Shown in pieces: positions 16,317 to 27,451 of a DNA stretch of 64,000 nt. The notes below the pieces were generated by a model. The model worked only from the letters and a program-made list of their open reading frames with translations. It was not told where the DNA came from and searched no databases. The translations under genes were made by a program, and so were the position numbers. The stretch is from Neonectria sp. B-13 (lineage: Eukaryota; Ascomycota; Sordariomycetes; Hypocreales; Nectriaceae), in assembly GCA_002682825.1 (NCBI GenBank), contig NOKP01000002.1, positions 4,260,309-4,324,308 on the forward strand, written 5' to 3'. Position 1 is the stretch's first letter, and every line of letters starts with the position of its first letter.

Positions 16317-16412
16317 CTAAGATCTAACTTTTCTAAGGTCTAGCTTTTCTAAGATCTAGCTTTTCTAAGATCTAGCTTTTCTAAGATCTAGCTTTTCTAA
16401 GATCTAGCTTTT
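16317..16412 (+). repeat. 16-bp tandem repeat, six copies
   Basis: Six consecutive units of CTAAGATCTAGCTTTT, the first two with single-base changes. About three units occur at the matching place of the sister repeat (15553-15610) and about four in inverted orientation near 17455-17530, so copy number varies between copies of the same parent repeat. Confidence 0.85.
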
Positions 16413-16613
16413 CTAGCTAATTAGAGTAGTAAAACTTATATCTTAACTTTATAGTAGAAACTTTTATCTTCTTAAGTTATTATTATCTTAAGCTTAGGTA
16501 TTAAGCCTATTATATTATTATTTTTTCTATTTTCTTTTATACTATTTAATCTTTAGCCTTTTCTTTAGGTATATACTACTAAGGATTATTATATCTAAAA
16601 ATACTTAGAAAAG

Positions 16614-17313
16614 TGTAAGAAGATATACTAAAGGTTAGCCTAAGGCTAAGTGCTTAATATTCTATCTTATAATTAGTTGTATAGTATAATTTAAGTAATA
16701 CTAGCTTACTTAAATTAGTTAATCTTTTAGTCTAATAGCTGATTGATTTATTGAAGGTTAGATATATTACTCTAACTCTTATAATTATTCAAGTATATAT
16801 TAGGTTAATAGCTATATAGAAGGTTATAAGTTTAAATCCCCTTTAAACCTTATAACTATAATAAGCTACTAGCTTATAGAGCAGCTAATGTATAGTTACT
16901 ACTATAATTAGGTCCCTAAGGGTTAATAATTATAGTTATCTTCAATTGGTCTAGAGACTGGATTAAGCTCTCTAATAGTAAATATATAAGTATAGCTATA
17001 GCTATTGTATTCCTAGTCACTATAGTAGAGACCTTATACAATTAGTTATAAAAGGGGGACCTAGGCTCTATTAAGCTAGAAGGGGTTATACTAAGCCTAT
17101 TAAATTAGTAGCTTAGGATATGCTATTTAGAGAGAGGGATAATTGTAAGAAGATGTACTAGAGGCTAGCCTAGGGCTAAGTACTTAGCGCTCTACCTTAT
17201 AACTAGTTGTATAATGCGATTTAGATAATACTAGCTTACTTAAATTGGTTAATCTTTTGGTCTAATAGCTAATTAGTCTATTAAAGGTTAGATATATTAC
17301 TTTAACTCTTATA
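16614..17313. mobile_element. TRIM-like LTR element, RIP-mutated
   Basis: Two direct terminal repeats of 170 bp (16614-16783 and 17144-17313) start with TGTAAGAAGAT and end with CTCTTATA, that is TG..TA, as expected if an original CA end was mutated to TA. They align without gaps and, by my reading, all of the roughly 25 differences are transitions. A purine tract AGAGAGAGGGA (about 17129-17139) stands just before the right repeat where a polypurine tract is expected. Flanking pentamers are AAAAG (16609-16613) and AGAAG (17314-17318), a possible target-site duplication with one G/A change. The 360 bp internal part is too short to code, which fits a terminal-repeat retrotransposon in miniature. 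I could not identify a tRNA primer site. Confidence 0.65.
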
Positions 17314-17630
17314 AGAAGAGGCTAAAGGTTAAATAGTATTAAAAAAAAAAAACAATAGTATAATAAGCTTAATACTTAAGCCTAAAGTAATAATAACTTA
17401 AGGAGATAAAAGTTTCTAATATAAAGTTAAAGTATAAGTTTTATTACCTTAATTAGTTAGAAAAGTTAGATCTTAGAAAAGTTAGATTTTAAAAAAGCTA
17501 AACCTTAAAAAAGCTAAATCTTAGAAAAGGCTAAAACTCCTTAGAATAAAAGCTTAATTAATCTTTATACTTTTTAAATTATCTTTTTATATTCTATTTA
17601 ATCTTTTATATAATATAAAGACTATATAAC

Positions 17631-17684
17631 CAGGGTTGTGAAATTAGTTAGTCCGGACTAACTAAATACTAATTTAATTAGTAT
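17631..17684. mobile_element. Possible hAT transposon end, cut by gap
   Basis: Starting exactly at 17631 the sequence reads CAGGGTTGTGAAATT, resembling the hAT terminal inverted repeat pattern (CAGGG.TG..AAA). It is followed by a 22-bp perfect palindrome at 17644-17665 (TTAGTTAGTCC and its mirror). Composition changes here from RIP-degraded to normal. The rest is lost in the N gap, so neither the second end nor a transposase can be checked. Confidence 0.4.
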
Positions 17685-17784
17685 NNNNNNNNNNNNNNNN
17701 NNNNNNNNNNNNNNNNNNNNNNNNNNNNNNNNNNNNNNNNNNNNNNNNNNNNNNNNNNNNNNNNNNNNNNNNNNNNNNNNNNNN
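17685..17784. other. Assembly gap (100 N)
   Basis: Exactly 100 N, a conventional scaffold-gap placeholder of unknown true length. It separates the degraded repeat block from a truncated gene. Confidence 0.99.
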
Positions 17785-17803
17785 GGGGGGGGGGGGGGGG
17801 GGG
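17785..17803. repeat. 19-base poly-G run at gap edge
   Basis: A pure G run directly after the N gap, like the one at the window start. Read on the minus strand it would encode a proline run, but its position suggests an assembly artefact. Confidence 0.8.
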
Positions 17804-18320
17804 TTTAAATCAAGCCATTGAGTAGGAATGAGGGGCTCTGGAGCTGGCTGGCTTACTTCAGGGACGGAATCGGCGCTGTGGGCAACGAGGCTATGGTCTT
17901 TGCGGCCGGCATATCGCCTCAGGTGGGAAGAGAACTCGGAATCGGAGCCGATGGTGGGCTGGACGGAAACGATGACATCGCTGGAGAGGTAGGCGATTCT
18001 GGCGACTGCGGGGGAGGAAGACACGGTCAGCTGGGGGGCTTTCGAAGGGATGTTTTCTCCGGCAATGGAAAGGGATTCCGGCTTGGTGTTTGATTTTGGA
18101 ATTGAGTCTTTCCGTGGCCGTCTCCGGCCTCAAGAAGCTCGCGGAGAGGCCATTTGGAGCGGGAGAGGAGGAGGGCCCAAGTGATGCCCCAGCGCATTCC
18201 ATCACCAAGCCGAATTGTATACCCGCAAGGCCAGGGCCAGAGCCAGGGCGAAGGAGAAAAGGGAAGCCACTTACCGGCCTCCTCGGGCGTGCGAATCTGG
18301 TGCTGCGAAGCGGCGTCCAT
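17804..18320 (-). CDS. Unrecognised protein, 5' part only, truncated by gap
   Basis: Exon 1 runs from the ATG at 18320 to 18275 (MDAASQHQIRTPEEA plus one base) and is followed by a clear GTAAGT donor. The next exon is open to the poly-G/gap and reads ...PAVARIAYLSSDVIVSVQP and then SEFSSHLRRYAGRKDHSLVA. Two acceptors are possible: near 18115 (GGAAAG) or at about 18017 (TCCCCCGCAG after a CTGAC branch-point-like word). I do not recognise the family. The protein-like composition, intron signals and a pyrimidine-rich leader upstream (18390-18530 on the minus strand) support a real gene. The C-terminal part lies in or beyond the gap. Confidence 0.5.
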
Positions 18321-20480
18321 GGTGTCCCGTGGTCGTGGTCTCCCGCACAGGAACCTTTCTGAGGCTTTGTGGAGGGGGGCAGCAGACACAGACAAGGGCG
18401 AGAGGGGGGGAGGGAGGACTTTATTACAGGATAGGAAGAGGGGAGGGAGGAGAGAAGGAGGGGAGGGAGAGGGAGAGGGAACGAGAAGAAGGGAAGAGAA
18501 GAAAGAAGCCCGAGAGAGTGGAAGAGACTCCCGGGGGGTGGGTTGGAATGATTTTTTTGGCTCTGGTTTCTAAAACGATTCGTCTCTATGGATCGCTTCG
18601 AATCCGGCCAACAAATGGAAGCAACGATTTGCATGAGAGAGACCCAGCCCTGTGCCGTCTGTCTACCTTATTACTTCGCAAGTTCGTACTTGCCCGGGCT
18701 GGCCTGGTCCCGTCTCGGGCACGCCTTTCTTCGCCGCCATCGCCACGGGGTCTTAAAGATGGGGCATTCTGGCACCATCAACCACCGAGTTTTCCCCCGC
18801 GCCTAGGCCCTTCCGTCGAGGAAAGCCTGCAAAAGCAGAGAGACGACCAAGAGAAAAGAGTGTCTGACGCTTGATGAATCTTGGATTGCGTGATCGGTTA
18901 GCGGGACATGCCATGCCCCGGACGTGCTCACGGCCCCACCCCACACCCACGACCCCGTGCAGCCAGGCCCAGCCAACGCGGAAAGAGCTCGGCGCACGTC
19001 TCCGCGACCGCCGATGACAAATGGCGTCGCGGGCATTTGCCTGGCACTCGCGGACTGCCTTCAGCGCGTCGCCAGCCAATTGCCGCCATGGCATGTGCCG
19101 GGAGACGCCTTTGTTCGCTGGAGAATAGGCGACCCCACCCCGACTTCCTCGCTGCTGGGCCACCGACGGCCCGCTGGACGGGGGGCGAGGGAAATGCCTC
19201 TTGGGGTGCGCGTAGCTCCGACTACCGGCCGCCCGCCCGGGGTGCTGGTCTACTTGACGATGACACCATCGAGGGATGCAGACACGAACGAGTCACACAA
19301 CGGCGATGGGACATATTACTCGCATGCGCTTTGGAATCCCTTCAAATGTCCCTCATCAGGTGGTTCTTCGTAGGGCTCATACTACGCAGACAGCCGGCGC
19401 TCGTTCAAGCTGCTGGCTACAACAGCACTGGCTGTAGAGACGACATCCAGAAAATGGTTCATAGACCTCACTTTACGGCGACAAGTCCGAGTACGGAGGT
19501 TAACAAGTGCCTGGCACTCCGTCCAGAACGGATGACTGATTGATTAAATGGCTGCCCATTATTGGCTGCATCCCTCAATCTTTTTCCGTCGACTTGATTT
19601 GACTCCAAATATCGCCCGGACACCTCCACCACAACCCACCACGTTCAATCCCCAACAGACCACAGCCCAGAATTCGTGCATCAACCAATGTCACAACTTC
19701 CCCGTTCATGTCGTTAACAAGTGGTTTCTAATTGGATAGTAAATACGTACTAGCGAAGTAATAAGTACAATGAGAATAAGGGTAGTATTGTATCCCACCA
19801 GCTCCATATTATCTCCTCCCTCCTTCTGGGGTTCCCTTCCTCCCATTCATATGCCAATAGTAATAGAACAGAAAATCAAGAAGGCATACGCCCCCCCAGT
19901 GATCCTTTCACGCCCCATGCCTCTCCATCATTATGTGCCGGCCCTTTCTTCCTCTCCCTCCTCGTTCTTCTGCCGCACGCCGCATCACGCAATGCCGCTT
20001 CCACTTTCACCGCCCGTCAAATGCCCGCAAGCCCGCAGAAACACCAGCAGCTCACTTGCCGCGCTTTCGCCGCACTCGCCGCATTTGCCCCGGCGCCGGC
20101 CGAGTCCCTGTTTGTTCGTTCCGCCCGGACTGGTTTCCGTATGTATCGACCCGTCCTGGCTTCCAATCCAACCAAAAGGACCCCACCCGATCTGCTTCAC
20201 TTCCGTGCTGTCACCATCTCTGTCATGTACTGTGTTGTGCTGTCTCGTTTGTCGTCGTGAAGTGTTCGGGCCATTCACAGGCAATCAATACGCTCATATT
20301 ATCCACCCCGAGCTCCTCATCGTCCTGGCTGGCGGGGTCGTCTCGTCATGGAAGGGATGTGGTGGTCATGCACAAGGCACCTTGGATAGGCATCAAGTCT
20401 TGGCCTATCGCGTCTCCGAAACTCCACCAGGTTTCACCCCTCAGCTGCCGTCAAAGGCCTGCAGCATCGCATCATCGCAT
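18321..20480. other. Intergenic, with purine-rich tract
   Basis: About 2.2 kb between the truncated gene and the 3' end of KEI1. A nearly pure purine tract at about 18395-18525 is the pyrimidine-rich leader or promoter of the minus-strand gene. Plus-strand open frames (18908-19543, 19770 onward) show no domain or splice evidence and are not called. Confidence 0.5.
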
Positions 20481-21363
20481 CTACACCACCTCGCCCGCCA
20501 GCGTGGGAACTGCGCCGCGCTTGTGGGGATCCATGCTCCGAACCCATTCGTCCTCGTCCCGTTGATCCAGCCAGTAGCTCCGGCCGAACGACACCATCAG
20601 CCGGCCCAGCCGGCCCTTACGGCCCTCGCCGTCCGGGAGGTCCTCCGCGAATGGGCCTTCGTGGTCATCAACTCCGGGGCCCTCGAGAATCATGAGCTGC
20701 ATGTACTTCTGCAGCACCTGCTTCGCGTACGCCATCATCACGAAGCTAAAGTACACCCGGATGAGCATCGACGCGACGATGAGCAGCAAGCTGAAAGCTG
20801 TCTCCTGAGGCACCACCTTGCCGTGGATGGCAGTCTCTCGGCGCAGGCCCTCCACACCTTCGATCACAAAGTTGGGCAGGCCCGACGACGGCGCCTCCAT
20901 AGATTCCGTGCTTTGGCTCTTAAAGTACCAGTCCAGTCCGAACGCCGTTGTGTATGCTGCGTTGATGCCTGTATCGAGAATGTAAACCCAGGCCAGCGCG
21001 AGGCATTCGAAGGGGCTTTGCTTTCGGACATGGGGGATCAGGGTCGCGAGTAGTACCAGGACGCAGATGGAGTAAACGTAGGTTGACAGCTGCAGCAGCG
21101 AGAGCTGGTAGCCGGTGAGGATGGCCAGCAGCCCATAGACGCCGGTAACCTTGTTGAAGACGAGGGCGAGAGAGATGACTTCGGTGCCGGTCTGGAGGCT
21201 GATCATGCCAAAGAGGGTCTAAAAGACGATGTTCGTTAGCCTTCGCGTCTCTCTCAGCATTTCATGAGGCCATCATCTCCTCGATTCAAAGGGATGCAGC
21301 CTCCCCTGTTGTCCTTACCTTCGGCCGGGGCACCCGCAGGTACAGTCTGGTGAACCGCGACAT
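20481..21363 (-). CDS. KEI1: Inositol phosphorylceramide synthase regulatory subunit Kei1
   Basis: Two exons (21363-21319 and 21218-20481, intron 100 bp) give 260 residues. Exon 1 encodes MSRFTRLYLRVPRPK and exon 2 continues TLFGMISLQTGTEVISLALV, the conserved start of the Kei1 (former DUF1753) family. Four hydrophobic segments are visible (about residues 20-45, 50-75, 80-105 and around 160-185). Kei1 binds the catalytic subunit Aur1 in the Golgi, is required for IPC synthase activity and localises the enzyme; this enzyme is the aureobasidin A target and is specific to fungi. The C terminus is hydrophilic and acidic, as expected for a cytosolic tail. The gene is divergent from RKI1, with about 1.05 kb between the starts. 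Confidence 0.92.
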
Positions 21364-22419
21364 GGTGGCGGTAACAAAGTCGGTGTATGGTCGTCGGTCA
21401 TGCACGCGTCGACGATATGCTGGCTCTGAGAAACGGAGAGCAGCAGATGACTCAAGGAAGGACGAGATTCAAACAGCAGAGTAAGGAGAAGGAAACCCAA
21501 GAAACCACGAAACGCGCGGTGATGACGGAAATGATGCAGCCAGGGTCAGTTCATTCAAAGCCTTGCGCCCCACTGTCCAAGTGTCGGACATCCGTTGATT
21601 CCGTAGCTCCCGAGAGCCAGACGAGGCGGAGCGCAATCTGGCAGAGCGTCACGTGCTCACATCACATATGAGACAATGAGATGAGCACTCATCAAACTGA
21701 AAAGCTGCAATTCAATTCACCATGTTGATGACTAAGCGCATCTCCTTTCAGGAACCGCTGGGAGAACCTTAGCCAATTACGTCACTGGACATGAACGTGT
21801 AATTCGGCGACTCGAGCGAGACCTTTTTCTTCAGCGGCTGTCACATACCCTAGTCTAAGTCTCGCAGCGCAATAACATCAACTTTCCTTTTAAATGCACT
21901 TTTTGGCACTAGAAAGATAATTTTTAATATCAAGGAAAATCGTAGGTTAATTTATTAAGGTTAATCATAGTTGACTAGGATTTTTGTTACCGTTAGAGTC
22001 TGGTTAGGGATAAGATTGGTCCTAGTAGATGTCCCCCTTGTTAATGCGGAGACTTTTGTTTAAGGTTAGGATGAATGCTGCATTTCTTTCGAGTCTCATG
22101 CACCAATACTGAACAATCTTTCGTCTCACGCCTGCGCCATTTCAGTCTAGTTACCACTTTGTCCCTCTTCCAGCAGATGAACAGAAGCAAAACTCTCCAT
22201 TACCCGGCGAAATTCCGGCGTCGTCTCCAACAGGCCTCCGTTTACGCTGCTCCGTTCCACACTACCGGGCCGCTCCAGCGTCGTCTACCCTGCAGCTACA
22301 CAATTGGCCTCGATCTCCCCACCCCTCATCACCAGACTTATCACCAACGTGGGGTGCTGCACACACTCTCTCCTAGACTCATCCCTCTCAAAACAAATTC
22401 ACTGCCTAGAATCAGAAAA
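21364..22419. promoter_or_regulatory. Divergent KEI1/RKI1 intergenic region
   Basis: About 1.05 kb between two start codons. A GTCACGTG motif (Cbf1-type core) is at 21649-21655. An AT-richer patch occupies 21880-22060. The right 345 bases (22075-22419) form an open frame in phase with RKI1. Confidence 0.55.
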
Positions 22420-23356
22420 ATGGCGTCTGCTGCATCTCTAGTCGAGTCGGCCAAGAAGTCGGCCGCCTACCAGGCCGTCAACGATCACCTCCGCCCCGAG
22501 TACAAGTACGTCGGAATTGGTTCCGGCAGCACCGTCGTCTACGTCGTTGAGGCCATTGTCAGCAAAGGCCCCGAGTTCTACGGTGGCATGACCTTTATTC
22601 CCACCGGAAGCCAGTCCAAGGGCCTCATCCGCAACGGGGGCCTTACGCTCGCTAACCTCGATGAACGTCCTGTTGTCGACGGCAAGCCCGTGGCTCTTGA
22701 TGTCGCTTTCGACGGCGCTGACGAAGTCGATGAGGACTTGAACCTCATCAAGGGCGGAGGCGCCTGTCTGTTCCAGGAGAAGCTTGTTGCCATTGCCGCC
22801 AAGAAGTTCATCGCCGTTGCCGGTACGTCAATGTCTCCCAAGTCTATCCACAGACTCATCGCATGCTCCACTGCTTGAGAAGAGACACTAATATGATACC
22901 CTCCGGTGGAAAGATTACCGCAAGCAGTCTCCCCGTCTATGCACTACCTGGAAGACTATCCCCATTGAGGTCCTTCCCCTCGCAGCCCCTGACGTCCTCC
23001 TCCGCCTTCGCGAGATGGGCTCCCCATCCCCGGTAGTCCGCTCCGGCCTCCCCAGCAAGGCCGGCGAGTGCGTCACTGACAACGGCATGTGGATCATCGA
23101 TGCTCCTTTCCTGCCCCTGCTGCTACCCAAGGACATCACGATTGAGGCTGAAGGCCGCGGCAAGAACGGCGTTTGGCAGGTAAAGACTCTCGCCGACGAG
23201 CTTCTCAAACTACCTGGCATTGTGGAGATTGGTCTGTTCCACGGCTTCAACGGCGACGAGGCTGTCAAGCTTGGAAAGCAACTACAGGCGCAGAAGCCCG
23301 TTGCCGCCTACTTTGGTCTGGCCAACGGAGAGGTGCAAGTGCAGAACGCGGCTTAG
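22420..23356 (+). CDS. RKI1: Ribose-5-phosphate isomerase
   Basis: Two exons (22420-22822, 22914-23356; 91 bp intron, donor GTACGT) give 281 residues, the normal size for the RpiA family. It interconverts ribose-5-phosphate and ribulose-5-phosphate in the non-oxidative pentose phosphate pathway. Family motifs are VGIGSGSTV (phosphate loop), [23 protein letters not shown] (catalytic Asp region) and [16 protein letters not shown]; exon 2 holds [18 protein letters not shown] and [11 protein letters not shown] chose the ATG at 22420 ([20 protein letters not shown]) because similarity to the family begins there. An in-frame ATG at 22075 would add 115 Arg/Ser/His-rich residues; see findings. Confidence 0.95.
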
Positions 23357-25187
<1,831 letters not shown>

Positions 25188-25756
25188 TGCTGCGGTTGAG
25201 TCGAAATTACTCCGCTGCGCGGGACGGGACAGCTGTCAAGGCCAAGAGATGTCGTCTAGGAGGAGCAAGCTGTAGGATAGGAGCAGCAAAAGGAGGCGAC
25301 GTAGACTGTGCTCGGCAATTAATAGCTCTGGGGGATGCGACTTGGGCGTGATGGTTCGGGCGTCGGGTCGAGAGTTGAAGGTGTAAGGCGCAGGAAAGGA
25401 GGTCAATGTCGTCGTCTAACGGAACCTAGAACTGGCAGGAGGATACCTCTTCCGGTGATGGAGTCCACCCATGACAGCACCCTTTCGGGCCCACCCTGTC
25501 CGGGCACGTGCAGATAAGAAAGTAGATGTACCGACTATTACGGAGGACCCGAATTGGGGCTAGTTGCTCTGCCGTTTATGCCATTGCTGGTGTAGCCAGA
25601 TAACTAACGGGGCCCTGTTCGGATGCCCCACTAAAAAATTGAGAGAATGTTCAAGTCCCCCACCACCAGCCGAACCTGCATCTCGTTCTACGGTTCCAGT
25701 TTAACCAGCAACAAGACATCAGACTCTCTTGTTGGAAGTCGAACTCGATCCTCACA
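25188..25756. promoter_or_regulatory. Divergent YPT6/NOP53 promoter region
   Basis: About 570 bp between start codons. A CACGTG palindrome lies at 25505-25510, followed closely by a GATAAG word. No other feature is seen. Confidence 0.5.
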
Positions 25757-27133
25757 ATGCCCGTCTTACAGTCCAAGACCATCGGGGCCGGCGAGGCTCC
25801 CAACCAGCCTAACCAGCCCTCTCGAAAAGGCAAGAAGGCGTGGCGGAAAAATGTCGATGTGAGCGAGGTCCAGCATGGCCTCGCCGAGTTGAATGAAGAA
25901 ATCATTCGAGGGTAAGACGCTCTCCCTTCCCGCCTCCTGGCTCTGCCATGTGCTGACAGAGAAAACAGTGGTGTCATCAAGGAGAAGACCTCCGCGGAAT
26001 TGTTCACCCTCGACGTCGCCGGCGACTCGCGCATCGCCAGAAAGTCCAAGCATGTCAAGAAGGGCCTGAAGGTCGACGAGATCCTCGCCCAGCGATCCGC
26101 CGTCCCCGCCGTGTCCATGCGCAAGCGCCCCGGCGACGACAAGATCTCCATGGGAATTACACCCCCCAAGCGCCAGCGAACCGGCTGGGTGCCTCACAAG
26201 GAGCTCGTACGCCTAAGAAGAGTCGCCGATGGCCAGCACGACAACACCGTCGAGATCAAGGATGCTACCTATGACGTCTGGGATGTGACCCCCGCGCCGC
26301 TGCAGGAGGAAGTTGACGGCTTTGTGCTTGAGAAGCAAAAGACAAAGGCCCCCAAGTCCATGAAGCGCGACCCCATCTCGCTGCTCGAGAACGGCAAGGT
26401 CGTGCCCGCCGTCCAGACGCCCTCAGGCGGCTACAGCTACAACCCCGTCTTCACAGATTACGAGGAGCGCCTGGCTGAGGAGAGCGAGAAGGCACTTGAG
26501 GCCGAGCGGAAACGGGTCACTGCCGAAGAGGCCGACCGCCTAAAGGTGGAGGCCGCTGCCCGATCCGCTGTGGAGGCTGAGGCCGCCGAGGCCCGAGCCA
26601 ACCTGTCGGAATGGGAGGAGGACTCGGAGTGGGAGGGCTTCCAGAGCGGTGCGGAGGAGGACAAGGTGACGGCCAAGCGAGCGGAGCGGAAGACGCAGAC
26701 CCAGCGCAACCGCATCCAGCGCCGGAAGGAGGAGGAGCGTCTGGCCAAGCACAAGGCCGCTGTCAAGGCCCAGCGCCGACAGGAGCACCGCATCAAGGAA
26801 ATCACCGAAGAGATTGAGGAGGAAGACCGCAACCGCCAGCTCATCTTGTCCGTCGACTCGGACGGCGAGCTCGCCACCGACCTCAAGGACCACAAGATGC
26901 GGCGCAGGCAGCTTGGCAAGTTCAAGCTCCCCGACAACGACCTCGAGCTCGTCCTGCCTGACGAGCTGCAGGAGTCGCTCCGTCTGCTTAAGCCTGAGGG
27001 CAACCTGCTCAAGGACCGGTACCGCAGCATGCTTGTCCGCGGTAAGGTCGAGAGCCGCCGCCACATCCCTTTCCACAAGCTGGCCAACCGAAAGTACACC
27101 GAGAAGTGGACATACAAGGATTTCAAGATATAG
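25757..27133 (+). CDS. NOP53: Ribosome biogenesis protein Nop53
   Basis: Two exons (25757-25911 and 25969-27133; 57 bp intron) give 439 residues. The protein starts MPVLQSKTIGAGEAPNQPNQ and carries GKKAWRKNVDVSEV, typical of the Nop53/GLTSCR2 N terminus; in yeast this N-terminal segment recruits the Mtr4 helicase of the nuclear exosome. A long charged helical middle (about residues 205-330, rich in Glu, Lys, Arg and Ala) is followed by HKMRRRQLGKFKLP and the conserved end RKYTEKWTYKDFKI. Nop53 acts in the nucleolus in late 60S maturation (ITS2/7S processing). It is a functional partner of the RPL12 product in the same window, but the genes are not adjacent. Confidence 0.94.
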
Positions 27134-27451
27134 AACAGGTACATCAAAAGCCGTGCTGGAGTTTAGCGAAGAACTTTATACAACTGTCAATTTTTTGTTT
27201 ATACCGATCATGGATCTCGTTGCCCATCTGGCTCATCTTCCAGTTCTATGGTTATGTACACGAAGAAAAGTCAAGGGAATAGACATTGATGGAACAGGAC
27301 CTCACAAAATTTATAGCCAGTGCAAAACCTAAACAAACCAACCCTCATAAATCTAGAACCTTCTGTGCTGTCGTCGTAACGTCGTACTCCTGACCGTCTT
27401 GCATCAACGCCTTTGTAACTTGGTACTTAACCTGTGAGGTCGTCTTTGGTT
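27134..27451. other. Convergent 3' flanks of NOP53 and NADH dehydrogenase
   Basis: About 320 bp between convergent stop codons, with no coding signal. The two 3' UTRs probably lie very close or overlap. Confidence 0.55.

Larger units (their letters stand above)
14205..17630. repeat. RIP-degraded AT-rich repeat block
   Basis: About 3.4 kb made almost only of A and T with abundant TpA, no reading frame and abrupt composition change at the left edge. Several internal copies are visible: 14733-14866 with 15994-16128 (direct), 15365-15790 with 16137-16600 (direct), a third copy of part of that unit inverted at about 17319-17625, and a 700 bp LTR-bounded element at 16614-17313. Aligned copies differ mainly by C/T and G/A changes. 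This is the signature of repeat-induced point mutation acting on duplicated transposon DNA. No transposase or polymerase frame survives. Confidence 0.88.

Noticed and set aside
16820..16860. tRNA-like T-arm (TTTAAATCCCCTTT with flanking inverted bases) inside the TRIM-like element
   Set aside because: No acceptor stem, D arm or anticodon arm could be placed around it.
14205..17684. Centromere or AT-rich isochore core
   Set aside because: Only about 3.5 kb, bounded by genes, and its structure is explained by degraded repeats.
19770..21053. 427-codon plus-strand frame covering the KEI1 3' half
   Set aside because: It overlaps the well-supported KEI1 coding sequence in antisense and has no motif or conserved segment.
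26458..27147. Long minus-strand frames opposite NOP53
   Set aside because: Ser/Arg/Leu-rich shadows of the charged NOP53 coding sequence.
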